A stretch of 64,000 bases of DNA from Rhodobacteraceae bacterium CCMM004 (GTDB lineage: Bacteria; Pseudomonadota; Alphaproteobacteria; Rhodobacterales; Rhodobacteraceae): positions 124,001 to 188,000 of the forward strand of contig RZWH01000006.1 in the NCBI GenBank assembly GCA_004005435.1, written 5' to 3'. Below the pieces are notes generated by a model. It was not told the origin of the DNA. It worked only from the letters and a program-made list of their open reading frames with translations, and searched no databases. The position numbers were made by a program, and so were the translations under genes. Position 1 is the stretch's first letter, and the number at the start of each line of letters is the position of its first letter. This document shows positions 8,240 to 17,720 of this stretch, piece by piece.

Positions 8240-9895
8240 TCACATATTGGGATAGTTCGGGCCGTCGCCCCCCTGGGGCACGGTCCAGACGATGTTCTGC
8301 CGCGGGTCCTTGATATCGCAGGTCTTGCAGTGGACACAATTCTGGAAGTTGATGACAAAGCGCGCCGGTTTGCCCTCTTCCTGCACAAACTCGTAGACGC
8401 CTGCCGGGCAATAGCGTTGGGACGGCCCGGCATACTCGGGCAGGTTGACCGAGGTCGGCAGGTCCGGGTCCTTGAGCTTGAGATGCGCGGGCTGGCTCTC
8501 TTCGTGGTTGGTGAAGGAGTAGGCGACGTTGGTCAGCCGGTCGAAGCTGAGCGTGCCATCCGGCTTGGGATAGTCGATGGGCTCGTAGCCGAAGTGCTTG
8601 CCGGTCGCCTCGGCGTCGGACTTGCCGTGCTTGAGCGTCCCCAGGACCGATCCCCCGCCGGTGATCTGGTTCACCCACATGTCGACCCCGCCGAGGCCGA
8701 GCGACGCCATCAGGCCGTAGTTCGACCACAGCGGTTTGACGTTGCGCACCCGCTTGAGGTCGCGACCGATAGGACCGCTGCGCACTTCGTCGTCGTAGGC
8801 GTCGAGGGTGTCGCCGGACCGGCCTGCCTGGATCGCCTCGTGGGCCGACTCGGCCGCCGCCTTGCCCGACAGCATGGCGTTGTGGTTGCCCTTGATCCGT
8901 GGGACGTTGACCATCCCCGCGGCACAGCCCAGGAGCGCGCCGCCGGGGAAGACGGTCTTGGGAAGCGATTGCCAGCCGCCCTCGCTGATCGCGCGGGCGC
9001 CGTAGGCCACGCGCTTGCCTCCCTTGAGGAGCTCCGCGACCATCGGGTGATGCTTGAACCGCTGGAACTCCATGTAGGGATAGACGTAGGGGTTTTCGTA
9101 GTTCAGGTGGACGACGAAGCCCACATAGACCTGATTGTTGTCCAGGTGATAGATGAACGACCCGCCGCCGGCGTTCGACCCCAGGGGCCAGCCCATGGTG
9201 TGGACGACGCGGCCCTCGCGGTGTTTTTCCGGGTCGATCTCCCACAGCTCCTTCATGCCCAGGCCGTATTTCTGGACGTCGGAATCCGCGTCGAGGCCGA
9301 ACTTGGCGATCACCTGTTTCGACAGCGACCCGCGCACGCCCTCGCCCAGCAGGACGTATTTGCCGTGCAGCTCCATCCCCGGCTCGTAGCCCTCGCCGAC
9401 GGAGCCGTCGGGTTCGCGCCCGAACTCGCCCGCGACGACGCCTTTGACCGACCCGTCCTCGGCCCACACGATCTCGGAGCAGGCCATGCCGGGAAAGACC
9501 TCGACCCCCAGCGCCTCGGCCTGTTCGGCCATCCAGCGACAGACGTTGCCCATCGACACGATGTAGGTGCCGTGGTTGTTCATCAGCGGTGGCATCAGCA
9601 GGTTGGGGATGCGCATCTGCCCACCCTCGCCCAGCATGTAGAAGTTGTCGTCGGTCACCGGGACGGTGATCGGCGCGCCGCGGTCGCGCCAGTCCGGGAT
9701 CAGCGCGTCGAGGCCCGAGGGGTCCAGCACCGCGCCAGACAGGATATGTGCGCCGACCTCCGAGCCCTTCTCCAGAACCACGACGTTCAGGTCGGCGTCG
9801 AGCTGTTTGAGCCGGATCGCCGCCGACAGTCCCGCGGGGCCCGCCCCGACGATCACCACGTCGTATTCCATCGCCTCGCGTTCGATCTCGGCCAT
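8240..9895 (-). CDS. electron-transfer flavoprotein-ubiquinone oxidoreductase
   Basis: Membrane-associated FAD / 4Fe-4S enzyme passing electrons from ETF (fatty-acid and amino-acid oxidation) to ubiquinone. The 551-residue protein has the FAD Rossmann motif [19 protein letters not shown] near residue 10 and the ETF-QO-specific [12 protein letters not shown]. The 4Fe-4S ligands are visible at the C-terminus, YCPAGVYEF and [15 protein letters not shown], followed by the conserved [10 protein letters not shown] end. The ATG at 9895 follows an AGGAGGGG site; the frame extends further upstream but without support. Confidence 0.95.
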   Translation of the reverse strand: MAEIEREAMEYDVVIVGAGPAGLSAAIRLKQLDADLNVVVLEKGSEVGAHILSGAVLDPSGLDALIPDWRDRGAPITVPVTDDNFYMLGEGGQMRIPNLLMPPLMNNHGTYIVSMGNVCRWMAEQAEALGVEVFPGMACSEIVWAEDGSVKGVVAGEFGREPDGSVGEGYEPGMELHGKYVLLGEGVRGSLSKQVIAKFGLDADSDVQKYGLGMKELWEIDPEKHREGRVVHTMGWPLGSNAGGGSFIYHLDNNQVYVGFVVHLNYENPYVYPYMEFQRFKHHPMVAELLKGGKRVAYGARAISEGGWQSLPKTVFPGGALLGCAAGMVNVPRIKGNHNAMLSGKAAAESAHEAIQAGRSGDTLDAYDDEVRSGPIGRDLKRVRNVKPLWSNYGLMASLGLGGVDMWVNQITGGGSVLGTLKHGKSDAEATGKHFGYEPIDYPKPDGTLSFDRLTNVAYSFTNHEESQPAHLKLKDPDLPTSVNLPEYAGPSQRYCPAGVYEFVQEEGKPARFVINFQNCVHCKTCDIKDPRQNIVWTVPQGGDGPNYPNM

Positions 9896-10011
9896 GCGCC
9901 CCTCCTGTCGGTCTCCGCCTCGCGGTCGCAACGTAGCTATAGATCCCGACCCGCCCACGCAATTGCGACACGGCGTTCCGGCGTGCCGCCGCCGCGTCGC
10001 CCGGGGCGCCC

Positions 10012-10040
10012 TTGACTTTGCCGGGCGCGCGTTGCTTGGG
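10012..10040 (+). promoter_or_regulatory. candidate promoter for greA
   Basis: TTGACT at 10012-10017 is a good -35 match; at a 17-base spacing the -10 would be CTTGGG (10035-10040), which is poor. It lies 55 bases before the greA ATG in the 199-base gap between the divergent ETF-QO and greA genes. No other structure was seen in the gap. Confidence 0.35.
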
Positions 10041-10094
10041 TGGAGGCCGCATATTCTCCCGCCGACGACCCGACAGTGCCAAGACGAGGGCGCC

Positions 10095-10565
10095 ATGGAA
10101 AAGATACCGCTGACCAAGGCCGGCCACGCCGCGCTCAACGCGGAACTGAAGAAGCTCAAGAGCGAGGAACGCCCGGCGATCATCCGGGCGATCGCCGAGG
10201 CGCGCGAGCATGGCGACCTGAGCGAGAACGCCGAGTATCACTCGGCCCGCGAAAAGCAGTCGTTCATCGAGGGCCGGATCAAGGAGATCGAGGGTATCCT
10301 CGGCCGCGCCGACGTCATCGACACGGCCAAGTTGTCGGGGCCGATCAAGTTCGGGGCGCAGGTGCGCCTGGTCGACGAGGACACCGACGAGGAGCGCAGC
10401 TATCAGATCGTCGGCGAGCCCGAGGCCGACATCGAGAACGGCAAGCTGAACATCAAGTCGCCCCTCGCCCGCGCCCTCATCGGCAAGGAGGAGGGCGACA
10501 GCGTGGATGTGCGCACGCCCGGCGGCGAAAAGAGCTATGAGGTGCTGAGCGTCCGATACGACTAG
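10095..10565 (+). CDS. greA: transcription elongation factor GreA
   Basis: 156-residue factor that binds in the RNA polymerase secondary channel and stimulates cleavage of backtracked transcripts. The N-terminal coiled coil contains the catalytic acidic tip in [18 protein letters not shown] (about residues 37-54), and the C-terminal FKBP-like domain ends [23 protein letters not shown]. Length and sequence are standard. It probably shares a transcript with the membrane protein 20 bases downstream. Confidence 0.97.
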   Translation: MEKIPLTKAGHAALNAELKKLKSEERPAIIRAIAEAREHGDLSENAEYHSAREKQSFIEGRIKEIEGILGRADVIDTAKLSGPIKFGAQVRLVDEDTDEERSYQIVGEPEADIENGKLNIKSPLARALIGKEEGDSVDVRTPGGEKSYEVLSVRYD

Positions 10566-10585
10566 AACCCGGGGGCGGCGACGAC

Positions 10586-11614
10586 ATGACCAATGCAGGG
10601 GCCAAACCCCCGGTCGCACCGCGGCGGATCGAGCTGGGGCCCTATGCCCCGCGCGGCGAGCGGACGCGGCCTAGCGCCACCGAGATCGCGGCGGTGGCGC
10701 TGACCGTCGCCTGGCTGGCGCTGGTGGCGGTGTTCTTCCTGATCCTCGACCAGGGGGAGGCGGGGTTCGACGCGCTGCGCTTCATCGTCGTGCTGCTGGC
10801 CGTGTTCCTACCGGTCGCGATGGTCTGGCTCTGGGCGGCGGTGACGCGGACCGGCCGGCTGATGCAGACCGAGGCCGACCGCCTGCACGCCGCCATCGAT
10901 GCGTTGCGCCGGGACTATCTCGCGCAGGTCAAGACCGGCGCGGCGGCCGTGCCCGACGAGGTGGGGGCAAAGCTGGAGCAATTGGCCGAAGCGCAGAAAA
11001 AGACCGAGGGCACGCTGGCCAAGTTCATCTCGATCCGTCCCGCGGCCCGCCCCGCCCCGGTGGCGGCATCGGCGGCGCCTGCCTCGGGCGACGGGGCGCA
11101 GCCCGATCTGGGCCTGGCGCCGCCGGCCGAGGCGGCGGGGCCGCCCCTCTCCATGGCCAACTTCATCGCCGCGATCCAGTTTCCCGCCGACCCCGACGAC
11201 AAGGAGGGGTTCCGCGCGCTCCGCCGCGCACTCCAGGACCGCCGCGCCGCGCAACTGGTGACGGCGGCCCAGGATGTCCTGACGCTCCTCAGCCAGGACG
11301 GCATCTATATGGACGATCTGCGCCCCGAGCGCGCGCGCACCGACACCTGGCGCAAGTTCGCCCATGGCGAGCGCGGGCGCACCGTGGCCGACATCGGCGG
11401 TGTGCGCGACCGCTCGTCCCTGGCACTCAGCTCGGCGCGGATGCGGTCGGACACCGTGTTCCGCGACGCCGCCCACCACTTCCTGCGCCTGTTCGACCAG
11501 ATCTTCGCCGAGATCGAGCCGTCGATGACCGATCCCGAGATCGCGGCGCTGGCCGACACGCGCACCGCGCGGGCCTTCATGCTGCTGGGCCGGGTGACCG
11601 GGATCTTCGACTGA
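10586..11614 (+). CDS. uncharacterised two-helix membrane protein
   Basis: 342-residue protein. Two transmembrane segments lie near residues 32-54 (IAAVALTVAWLALVAVFFLIL) and 65-88 (FIVVLLAVFLPVAMVWLWA); a coiled-coil-like stretch follows (about 90-150), then an Ala/Pro-rich linker to about 185 and a globular cytoplasmic domain to the end (MANFIAAIQFPADPDDKEGF, HHFLRLFDQIFAEIEP). I know of similar hypothetical proteins next to greA in Rhodobacterales but no function. The architecture (membrane anchor, coiled coil, linker, helical domain) suggests a structural or tethering role; this is inference. Confidence 0.75.
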   Translation: MTNAGAKPPVAPRRIELGPYAPRGERTRPSATEIAAVALTVAWLALVAVFFLILDQGEAGFDALRFIVVLLAVFLPVAMVWLWAAVTRTGRLMQTEADRLHAAIDALRRDYLAQVKTGAAAVPDEVGAKLEQLAEAQKKTEGTLAKFISIRPAARPAPVAASAAPASGDGAQPDLGLAPPAEAAGPPLSMANFIAAIQFPADPDDKEGFRALRRALQDRRAAQLVTAAQDVLTLLSQDGIYMDDLRPERARTDTWRKFAHGERGRTVADIGGVRDRSSLALSSARMRSDTVFRDAAHHFLRLFDQIFAEIEPSMTDPEIAALADTRTARAFMLLGRVTGIFD

Positions 11615-11620
11615 CGGTGC

Positions 11621-12013
11621 TCAGAACCACATGTCGGCGACCGTCCGCCCGTCGCGCGGCAGGTCGTCGAAACTGCCGAGCCCGTCGAAATGGTCGATGG
11701 GCAGGGCGGCGATGGCCTCGGGCTCGGTCAGGCGCAGGTTCACGGCGGTCCAGTGGCGGCCGTCCTCGCCCGCCCGCACCGCGACGTAGTGGGTGACGCA
11801 GCCGCACGTGCCGCAGAAGTGAAAGTCCAGCCCGCCGCTATCCGCCCGGCGATAGGATGCCGTCTCGCCCGAGACATGGATGTCGTGGCCGATATGGCCA
11901 TAGCCCCACAGGACGCCGTAGCGGCGACAGACGGTGCAGTTGCAGGCGGTAACCGACTCGGGCGGCGTGTCGAGGGTCCAGGAGACCCGGCCGCAGTGAC
12001 AGGTGCCTCGCAT
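11621..12013 (-). CDS. GFA-family (CENP-V fold) zinc protein
   Basis: 130-residue protein whose cysteines match the GFA/DUF636 fold: GTCHCGRV at the N-terminus, CNCTVCRRYG near residue 25, and FHFCGTCGCVTHY near residue 66, giving the two usual zinc sites. The family is named after glutathione-dependent formaldehyde-activating enzyme, but most members have no proven activity. It is convergent with the membrane protein downstream of greA (six-base gap). Upstream is the long non-coding interval before the TIGR02302 gene. Confidence 0.82.
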   Translation of the reverse strand: MRGTCHCGRVSWTLDTPPESVTACNCTVCRRYGVLWGYGHIGHDIHVSGETASYRRADSGGLDFHFCGTCGCVTHYVAVRAGEDGRHWTAVNLRLTEPEAIAALPIDHFDGLGSFDDLPRDGRTVADMWF

Positions 12014-12527
12014 CGCGCGCCCTCCGATCCAAATCGCCCTATGGTAGCATCTCAGGGCCGACCCGGTCAGCGGGGGGCGTCCTCGCGCCTCCGCGGTTCG
12101 GGGCTCTGGGGTCCGGCGGGCGCCGCGTGGTCTCCTTCGCGCCTCGTTCACCGCGCGCGGTCGTTGCCGCATCCGCATGGGCTCCGAGTACCCGTGTCTG
12201 GCGCAGCCGCCGACTCGTGCGCGGCGATGTCCGAGGGGCGCGGGGCGCGCGTGCTTCGCCGCGCCGATCCCTTGCGTTCGGCTGTGCCGCCTGGGCCGCC
12301 GGTTCCGCACCGGCGGCTCCGCGCCTAGGGCGGGATGCTGACGAGGGGACTCGCGCAGTCCTCACGCCCCGCCCGGCGGCACGCCGGGCAGCCTCGCCAT
12401 CGTCGCTCGGACCGACGGCGCGACGCTGGCGACCCCGCCCCCACGGGGCGGCGCTATGGCGCCTCCCCTCGGGACGGCGCCGCCCTTCTTTCCCAGCGGG
12501 TGCGGTTCACTACCCGCGCGGCCTGCT
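12014..12527. other. 514-base gap without a convincing gene
   Basis: Both flanking genes run on the minus strand. Frames are open here only because of the high GC; their translations are Arg/Pro/Ala-rich and resemble no family, and no ribosome site introduces them. The region holds two GC-rich hairpins (12371-12389 and 12435-12451) belonging to a repeat family seen again near 24, 28 and 29 kb, plus a GCGCC-rich stretch to about 12485 and a weak GCGGGT/ACCCGC hairpin just below the TIGR02302 stop that may act as its terminator. Confidence 0.6.
12366..12455 (+). repeat. palindromic intergenic repeat, copy 1 (split)
   Basis: First part: arms GCCCGGCG / CGCCGGGC around GCA at 12371-12389. Second part: arms CCGCCCC / GGGGCGG around CAC at 12435-12451, followed by CGCT. 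In the copy near 29.3 kb the same two hairpins occur in the same order and orientation but only about 9 bases apart, so this copy carries about 45 extra bases between them. Confidence 0.6.
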
Positions 12528-15146
12528 CTAGAACTTGTCGAGCAGGCGTCGGAGGTAGTCGCGCTCTTGCTCCGGGCGGGTCTGGTCGCCCGAGCGGCGG
12601 CGGATTTCGTCGAGCAACTCCTCTGCCCGGCGATAGACGTCCTCGCCCTGGAGCAGGTTCTCGTCGGTGCCGAGCCGCCCCTGGGCGCCCGCGTTGCGGC
12701 CCAGCGGGTCGCGTTGCAGGCCCTGCGGGTCGCCCTCGGCCGCCGCCTGGCCCTGGCCGTTCTGCTGCTGTTGCTGCTGGGCCATCTGCTCGCCCAGGTT
12801 GCGCATCCCCTCGCGCAGTGCTTCCATGGCGTCGGATTGGTGATCCAGCGCGTCGGCATAGTCGTTCTCGCGCAGGGCCTCTTCGGCGCCGTCCATCGCA
12901 TCGCCGGCCCGGTCCAGCGCCTCGCGCGCGGCGTCGCCCTCGGCGGTGCCGGCCCCGGGCAGATTCTGCTGCTGGCGGTTCAGCTCGTCGCGCAGCGCCT
13001 GCTGGCGATCGGCCAGGCTCTCGCCCGGATCGCCGGTCTCGCCGCCGCCGGGGGTCTGTCCTTCTTGGCCCTGTTGGCCTTGCTGGCCCTGGCGGTTCTG
13101 GCCCTGGCCCTCGCCCTGGCCTTGTGAGTGCTCCTGGCCCTGGCCCATGTTGCCGCTCTGGCCGCGGTTGCCCTGGTTCTCGCCCGCCTGGGCGTTTGGG
13201 TTGAACTGTTCCTGGAGATCGCGGAACGCCTCGTCGCTCAGGCCCTGCTGGTTGCGCAGGGTCTCGGCCAGGCCCTCCATCGCCTGCTCGCCTGGGCTCG
13301 GCTGACCCTGGCCGGGCTGGCCTTGGGTGACCTGCATGTTCTCCATCATCTGGCGCAGTTGATCGAGCAGGCGCTGCGCCTCCTCCATCCGGCCCTGCTC
13401 CATCAGCTCCTGGATGCGGTCCATCATGTCCTGGAGCTGGTCGCCGGTGATCTCCTGCATCTCGCCCTGGTCCTGGGCCTGCTGGTTGCCGTCGCGCTGG
13501 GCCTGCTCGGCCAGTTGACGCATGTAGTCCTGCATCGCCTCGCGCAGTTCCTGCATCAGCTCGGCGATCTCGGCGTCGCTGGCGCCGTTCTCCATCGCCT
13601 CGCTCAGCCGGTCCTGGGCGCGGCGCAGCCGCTCCAGCGCGTCGGCCATGTCGCCGTACTCCAGCTCGAGCGCGATGTCCCAGAGGGCCTGGGCGATCTC
13701 CTCCTGCCGCTCGGGGCTCAGCGGCACGACGTCCAGTCCCGCCTCCAGCCGCCGGATCGCCACCCTGAGCCGCAGATACAGCGTCTCGGACGAGAACACG
13801 TCGTCGGGGCGGTAGCTGACGGCGCGCAGGATCTGCGCCACCCGAGCGGCGTTAGCCCGCGACCACAGAAGATCGCGGCGCTGCTCGACCACCGCCTGAG
13901 CCATGGGGTCGAAGAACCGCAGACCGGCCAGGTCGGTCGAAATCGGCGCCGAGCCTCCGGTCTGGCCGAGTGCGTCCGTGACCTCGAAGGTCAGCGTCAC
14001 CGGCATGTTGGCCCAGGCGTGCTCGGAGAAGTTCTCGATCAGCGTCTCGGTGAACTCGCTGCGGTCGCCGGTGATGGGCATCGGCAGGTCGACGACGATG
14101 GCCTCGCGCGGGTCGGGCTCGGCGGTCAGCCCGTGGCGACGGTCGAGCGCGGCGGCGTCCAGCGCGATTGTCACCCGCCCGGCCACCACGCCGTGGTCGT
14201 CGCTGGCCGAGAACGGCTGTTGGAACTCACCCCCGGCCGCGCGCTCCATGGGGTCCGTCACGGTCACGGAGGGCGGGGCGTCGGGGAGCATCGCGATGTC
14301 CCATGAGCGCCCGCCGGGACCGTCGATGCGCACCTCTCCCGACTGCGCCACGTCAAAGCTCTGGGCCGGCGCCTCGGCCGTCTCGCGGTCGCCGGTGCGG
14401 GTCGACACCGTCTCGGCCACGGTCAGCGCGCCGACCTCGCCATAGAGGCGCAGGGTCAGGCGGCTGCCTTCGGGCACCGCGACCTCGCCCGCGGGCAGGT
14501 CGGCGAGATACAGCGACGGCTTGCCGGTATAGGCGGGCGGCTCGATCCAGCCCTCCCAGGCGGGGCCGGCGGCGAGCGCCTGACCGCCACCGCCTGGCGT
14601 CATCTCGGCCACCGAGCCGATGCGCAGGACCGAGCCGAAGAGCACCGCGACCGCAAAGGCGGTCAGCGCCACGTAGCGCAGCGCGTAGGGGTCGCGGCCG
14701 CTGAGCCGCAGGTTGGGGGCCTGGGCGCGGGCGGCGCGGACCCGCGCCGCCATGCGCGTCAGATGCGCCTCCCACACCGCGCGGCTGGCGGCGTCCCCGG
14801 CGCCGATGGCCTGGGTGTCCGAGATCGCGGCGATGGGGCGGCCGGGGAGCGCGGCATCGAGCTGCTCCAGCGCCTCGGCCTCGGTCGGCCAGGCCATGAT
14901 CCGCCAGGCCCGCCAGACCGCCCAGACCGCGCCGAGCGCCACCGCCACGGCACCGATCCACACCGCCTCCAGCGACGCGGCCTCGTGCAGGCCCAGCATC
15001 AGCACCGCCACTGTGGCCAGCGCGATGGACCACAACGGCCAGAACGCGCGCGCGCCCCGCTCCGCCGCCATCCCCGCCCGGGTCAGGGCGAGCGGGCGGC
15101 GCAGGCCGCGGCGGGCGGCGTCGGGCAGCTGGGGGCTCTGGGTCAT
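12528..15146 (-). CDS. TIGR02302-family large membrane protein (DUF4175)
   Basis: 872-residue protein. Two or three N-terminal transmembrane segments (about residues 35-75 and 155-175) precede a large periplasmic region with beta-rich domains (residues ~200-470), then a long helical/Gln-rich section (YMRQLAEQAQRDGNQQ, RIQELMEQGRMEEAQR) and a Gly/Gln low-complexity stretch (GQGQEHSQGQGEGQGQ) near residues 690-730. This matches the alphaproteobacterial TIGR02302 family, of unknown function and usually near lysA. It begins 41 bases after the lysA stop, so it is probably co-transcribed with it. ATG 15146 follows a GGCGGAG site; an in-frame ATG at 15185 is possible. Confidence 0.85.
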   Translation of the reverse strand: MTQSPQLPDAARRGLRRPLALTRAGMAAERGARAFWPLWSIALATVAVLMLGLHEAASLEAVWIGAVAVALGAVWAVWRAWRIMAWPTEAEALEQLDAALPGRPIAAISDTQAIGAGDAASRAVWEAHLTRMAARVRAARAQAPNLRLSGRDPYALRYVALTAFAVAVLFGSVLRIGSVAEMTPGGGGQALAAGPAWEGWIEPPAYTGKPSLYLADLPAGEVAVPEGSRLTLRLYGEVGALTVAETVSTRTGDRETAEAPAQSFDVAQSGEVRIDGPGGRSWDIAMLPDAPPSVTVTDPMERAAGGEFQQPFSASDDHGVVAGRVTIALDAAALDRRHGLTAEPDPREAIVVDLPMPITGDRSEFTETLIENFSEHAWANMPVTLTFEVTDALGQTGGSAPISTDLAGLRFFDPMAQAVVEQRRDLLWSRANAARVAQILRAVSYRPDDVFSSETLYLRLRVAIRRLEAGLDVVPLSPERQEEIAQALWDIALELEYGDMADALERLRRAQDRLSEAMENGASDAEIAELMQELREAMQDYMRQLAEQAQRDGNQQAQDQGEMQEITGDQLQDMMDRIQELMEQGRMEEAQRLLDQLRQMMENMQVTQGQPGQGQPSPGEQAMEGLAETLRNQQGLSDEAFRDLQEQFNPNAQAGENQGNRGQSGNMGQGQEHSQGQGEGQGQNRQGQQGQQGQEGQTPGGGETGDPGESLADRQQALRDELNRQQQNLPGAGTAEGDAAREALDRAGDAMDGAEEALRENDYADALDHQSDAMEALREGMRNLGEQMAQQQQQQNGQGQAAAEGDPQGLQRDPLGRNAGAQGRLGTDENLLQGEDVYRRAEELLDEIRRRSGDQTRPEQERDYLRRLLDKF

Positions 15147-15186
15147 TCGGGCTCCGCCTGTGCGTGCGGAGGCGGAGGATACCACC

Positions 15187-16452
15187 TCACAACCAGTCAG
15201 GAATTGTATCGCGGCTCAGCATTTCGTCAAACGTGGGCCGCGGGCGGATGACGGCGAAGTGATCGTCGCGGACCAGCACTTCGGGAATCAGCGGGCGGCT
15301 GTTGTATTCCGACGCCATCACCGCACCATAGGCCCCGGCCGAGCGAAAGGCGACCAGATCGCCCTCGTCGAGGGGAGGCAGAGGCCGGGATTTCGCGAAG
15401 GTGTCGCCGCTCTCGCAGACCGGGCCGACCACGTCGTAGGGCCGCCGGTCGGACCCGGCCGCGGGCTCGGCCACCGGCACGATGTCGTGCCAGGCGCCAT
15501 ACATGGCCGGGCGGATCAGGTCGTTCATCGCCGCATCGAGGATCAGGAAATCCCGATCCTCGCCGGACTTCACGTAGATGACCTGCGACACCAGCAGACC
15601 GGCGTTGCCCGAGATCAGGCGGCCCGGCTCGATCTCGACCTCCACGTCCAGGTCGGCGAAGATCTCGCGGACCATGGCGCCGTAGTCGGTGGGCAACGGC
15701 GGCGCGGCGTTCGAGCGCTCGTAGGGGATGCCGAGCCCGCCGCCCAGGTCGACGCGGCGGATGTCGTGGCCGTCGTCGCGCAGCGCGACCACGAGGTCGG
15801 CCACCTTGGCATAGGCTGCGGCGAATGGTTGCAGGTCGGTCAGCTGGCTGCCGATATGGACGTCGACGCCCACCACCTCGATCCCGCTCAACTCGGCCGC
15901 CACGGCATAGACCGCGCGCGCCCGGGCGAGGGGGATGCCGAACTTGTCCTCCTTGCGCCCCGTCGAGATCTTCTCGTGGGTCCGCGCGTCGACGTCCGGG
16001 TTGACCCTGAGCGCGATCGGCGCGCGACGTCCCATCTCCCGCGCCACCGCGTCGAGGCGGTAGAGCTCCGGCTCGCTCTCCACGTTGAACTGACGGACGC
16101 CGCCGGTCAGCGCCTGGCGCATCTCGTCGGCGGTCTTGCCCACACCGGAGAACACGATGCGCGACCCCGGGATGCCCGCCGCCCGGGCGCGGGCGTATTC
16201 GCCGCCCGACACCACGTCCATGCCGGCGCCGAGGTCGCCCAGGAGCTTGATCACCGCCAGGTTCGAGTTCGACTTCATCGCAAAGCACACCAGGTGGTCG
16301 AGTCCCTCCAGCGCCTCGTCGAACAGGCGGAAGTGCCGCGTCAGCGTCGCGGCGGAATAGACGTAGAACGGTGTGCCCACCGCCGCCGCGATCTCGGGCA
16401 GTGCGACGTCTTCGGCGTGGAGCACGCCGCCGCGATAGAGAAAGTGATCCAT
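15187..16452 (-). CDS. lysA: diaminopimelate decarboxylase
   Basis: PLP enzyme making L-lysine from meso-diaminopimelate. The 421-residue protein has the PLP-lysine motif FAMKSNSNLAVIK near residue 58, the phosphate-binding DLGGGLGIPYE near residue 240, and CESGDTFAK near 345 with the Cys of the dimer active site. Length is normal for the family. In many Rhodobacterales lysA follows argH; here the gene upstream is rpsU, so that link is absent. The TIGR02302 gene follows on the same strand. Confidence 0.95.
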   Translation of the reverse strand: MDHFLYRGGVLHAEDVALPEIAAAVGTPFYVYSAATLTRHFRLFDEALEGLDHLVCFAMKSNSNLAVIKLLGDLGAGMDVVSGGEYARARAAGIPGSRIVFSGVGKTADEMRQALTGGVRQFNVESEPELYRLDAVAREMGRRAPIALRVNPDVDARTHEKISTGRKEDKFGIPLARARAVYAVAAELSGIEVVGVDVHIGSQLTDLQPFAAAYAKVADLVVALRDDGHDIRRVDLGGGLGIPYERSNAAPPLPTDYGAMVREIFADLDVEVEIEPGRLISGNAGLLVSQVIYVKSGEDRDFLILDAAMNDLIRPAMYGAWHDIVPVAEPAAGSDRRPYDVVGPVCESGDTFAKSRPLPPLDEGDLVAFRSAGAYGAVMASEYNSRPLIPEVLVRDDHFAVIRPRPTFDEMLSRDTIPDWL

Positions 16453-16540
16453 GTCCCCGCCCTCTAGCAGGGCGCGACCTGCTGCGCGAGCCGCGCCGCC
16501 CCCATGTCCGCAGTTGTCATCCGGTCGCCGCCGGACACGA

Positions 16541-16570
16541 CAAACCCCCGAAGCCGCAAAGCCCGGGGGT
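16541..16570 (-). terminator. terminator of rpsU
   Basis: On the minus strand, ACCCCCG and CGGGGGT arms flank a 13-base loop and are followed by TTTGTCG, a short T-rich tail. It lies about 50 bases below the rpsU stop and separates rpsU from lysA. Confidence 0.6.
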
Positions 16571-16618
16571 CGTCAGCCGAGGGGCATGGCCCCCCGCATA
16601 TGGCGTCGCATGCCGACC

Positions 16619-16825
16619 TTAGAGGAGCCCCTCGCGCTGCGCCTTTTTACGGGCGAGCTTGCGCTGACGGCGGATGGCCTCGGCCTTCTCGCGCGCCTTC
16701 TTTTCGGAGGGTTTCTCGAAATGCTGCCGAAGCTTCATTTCGCGGAACACGCCCTCACGCTGGAGCTTCTTCTTGAGCGCACGAAGCGCCTGATCGACAT
16801 TGTTGTCGCGAACGCTGACCTGCAT
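16619..16825 (-). CDS. rpsU: 30S ribosomal protein S21
   Basis: 68-residue, very basic protein [21 protein letters not shown]...[14 protein letters not shown], the standard alphaproteobacterial S21 with its [18 protein letters not shown] core. S21 sits near the anti-Shine-Dalgarno on the 30S subunit and assists initiation. The ATG follows AAAGGTGGTG. It appears to be monocistronic, with its own promoter and terminator. Confidence 0.97.
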   Translation of the reverse strand: MQVSVRDNNVDQALRALKKKLQREGVFREMKLRQHFEKPSEKKAREKAEAIRRQRKLARKKAQREGLL

Positions 16826-16877
16826 GTGGTTTTCACCACCTTTCTGGTTGGAGTTGCAATGAGCTGCAGGAGGCGCC

Positions 16878-16906
16878 CCCATAGCAAAGCGCCGCCCGCT
16901 TGTCCA
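16878..16906 (-). promoter_or_regulatory. promoter of rpsU
   Basis: On the minus strand TGGACA (16906-16901) and TATGGG (16883-16878) are separated by 17 bases, 53 bases before the rpsU ATG. The fit to a sigma-70 promoter is good for a GC-rich alphaproteobacterium. Confidence 0.55.
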
Positions 16907-16982
16907 CCGCCCGCGCCGGCTGGCCACCGCCGCAGGGTCCGCTAGGTTCAGCTGCAACCGCCCCGCCGAGGAGACCGCCCCG

Positions 16983-17720
16983 ATGACCGATGCGCCCGAC
17001 GCCGTCGACCCGCCCGTCACCGACCGCTTGATCGACGCAGCGTTGGCCCACGTGCCGTTCGACGGGTGGAGCCCGGCGACCCTGCGCCGCGCCGCCGAGG
17101 ATGCGGACGTGGATCTCACCGTCGCTCACGCGGTCTTTCCGCGCGGGCCGGTGGACATGGCGCTGGCCTTTCACCGCAGGGGCGATGACGCCATGGCCGC
17201 TCGGATCAAGGCCGCGAACCTTGGCGAGATGAAGTTCCGCGAGCGCGTGGCCTCTGCCGTGCGCTGGCGCATCGAGGCGGTGGAGGACCACAAGGAGGCG
17301 GTGCGCCGCGGTGCCACGCTGTTCGCCCTGCCGCAGCATGCCGCCGACGGCACCCGCGCGCTGTGGCAGACCGCCGACCGCATCTGGACCGAGCTGGGCG
17401 ACACCGCGTCGGACGTGAACTGGTACACGAAGCGGGCGACGCTGTCGGGGGTCTACGGCTCGACCGTGCTCTATTGGCTGGGCGACGAATCGCTGGGGAA
17501 CCAGGCGACCTGGGGGTTCCTCGACCGGCGCATCGAAGACGTGATGCAGATCGAAAAGGTCAAGGCGGCGGTGAATGCCAACCCGCTGCTGCGCGCCGCC
17601 TTCGCCCTGCCCAACTGGGCGCTGAGCCAGGTGCGCGCGCCGATGACTCCGCCGAAGATGGGGTTTCCCGGTCAGTGGCGCAGCCCGGCGGCGCGGGACG
17701 GCGAAGAGCGCCCGCAATGA
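16983..17720 (+). CDS. COQ9 family protein
   Basis: 245-residue protein with a TetR-like helical N-terminal part and the COQ9 core ([60 protein letters not shown]). In eukaryotes COQ9 binds lipid and presents ubiquinone intermediates to COQ7; the bacterial homologue is presumed to act likewise at the membrane. It overlaps the following quinone oxidoreductase by four bases (ATGA). The last 20 residues are a low-complexity tail. Confidence 0.9.
   Translation: MTDAPDAVDPPVTDRLIDAALAHVPFDGWSPATLRRAAEDADVDLTVAHAVFPRGPVDMALAFHRRGDDAMAARIKAANLGEMKFRERVASAVRWRIEAVEDHKEAVRRGATLFALPQHAADGTRALWQTADRIWTELGDTASDVNWYTKRATLSGVYGSTVLYWLGDESLGNQATWGFLDRRIEDVMQIEKVKAAVNANPLLRAAFALPNWALSQVRAPMTPPKMGFPGQWRSPAARDGEERPQ

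Noticed and set aside
7764-10619. 951-codon minus-strand frame across ETF-QO
   Set aside because: Runs in another frame over the ETF-QO and DUF1992 genes, and crosses greA; Arg/Gly-rich shadow.
12039-12365. 108-codon frame in the 12.0-12.5 kb gap
   Set aside because: Composition (Arg/Ala/Pro) is that of random GC-rich sequence, no ribosome site, no resemblance to a family.
16464-16520. 18-codon frame between rpsU and lysA
   Set aside because: Lies just below the rpsU terminator; too short and without a clear ribosome site. The small lipoprotein gene often found near lysA is not recognisable in it.
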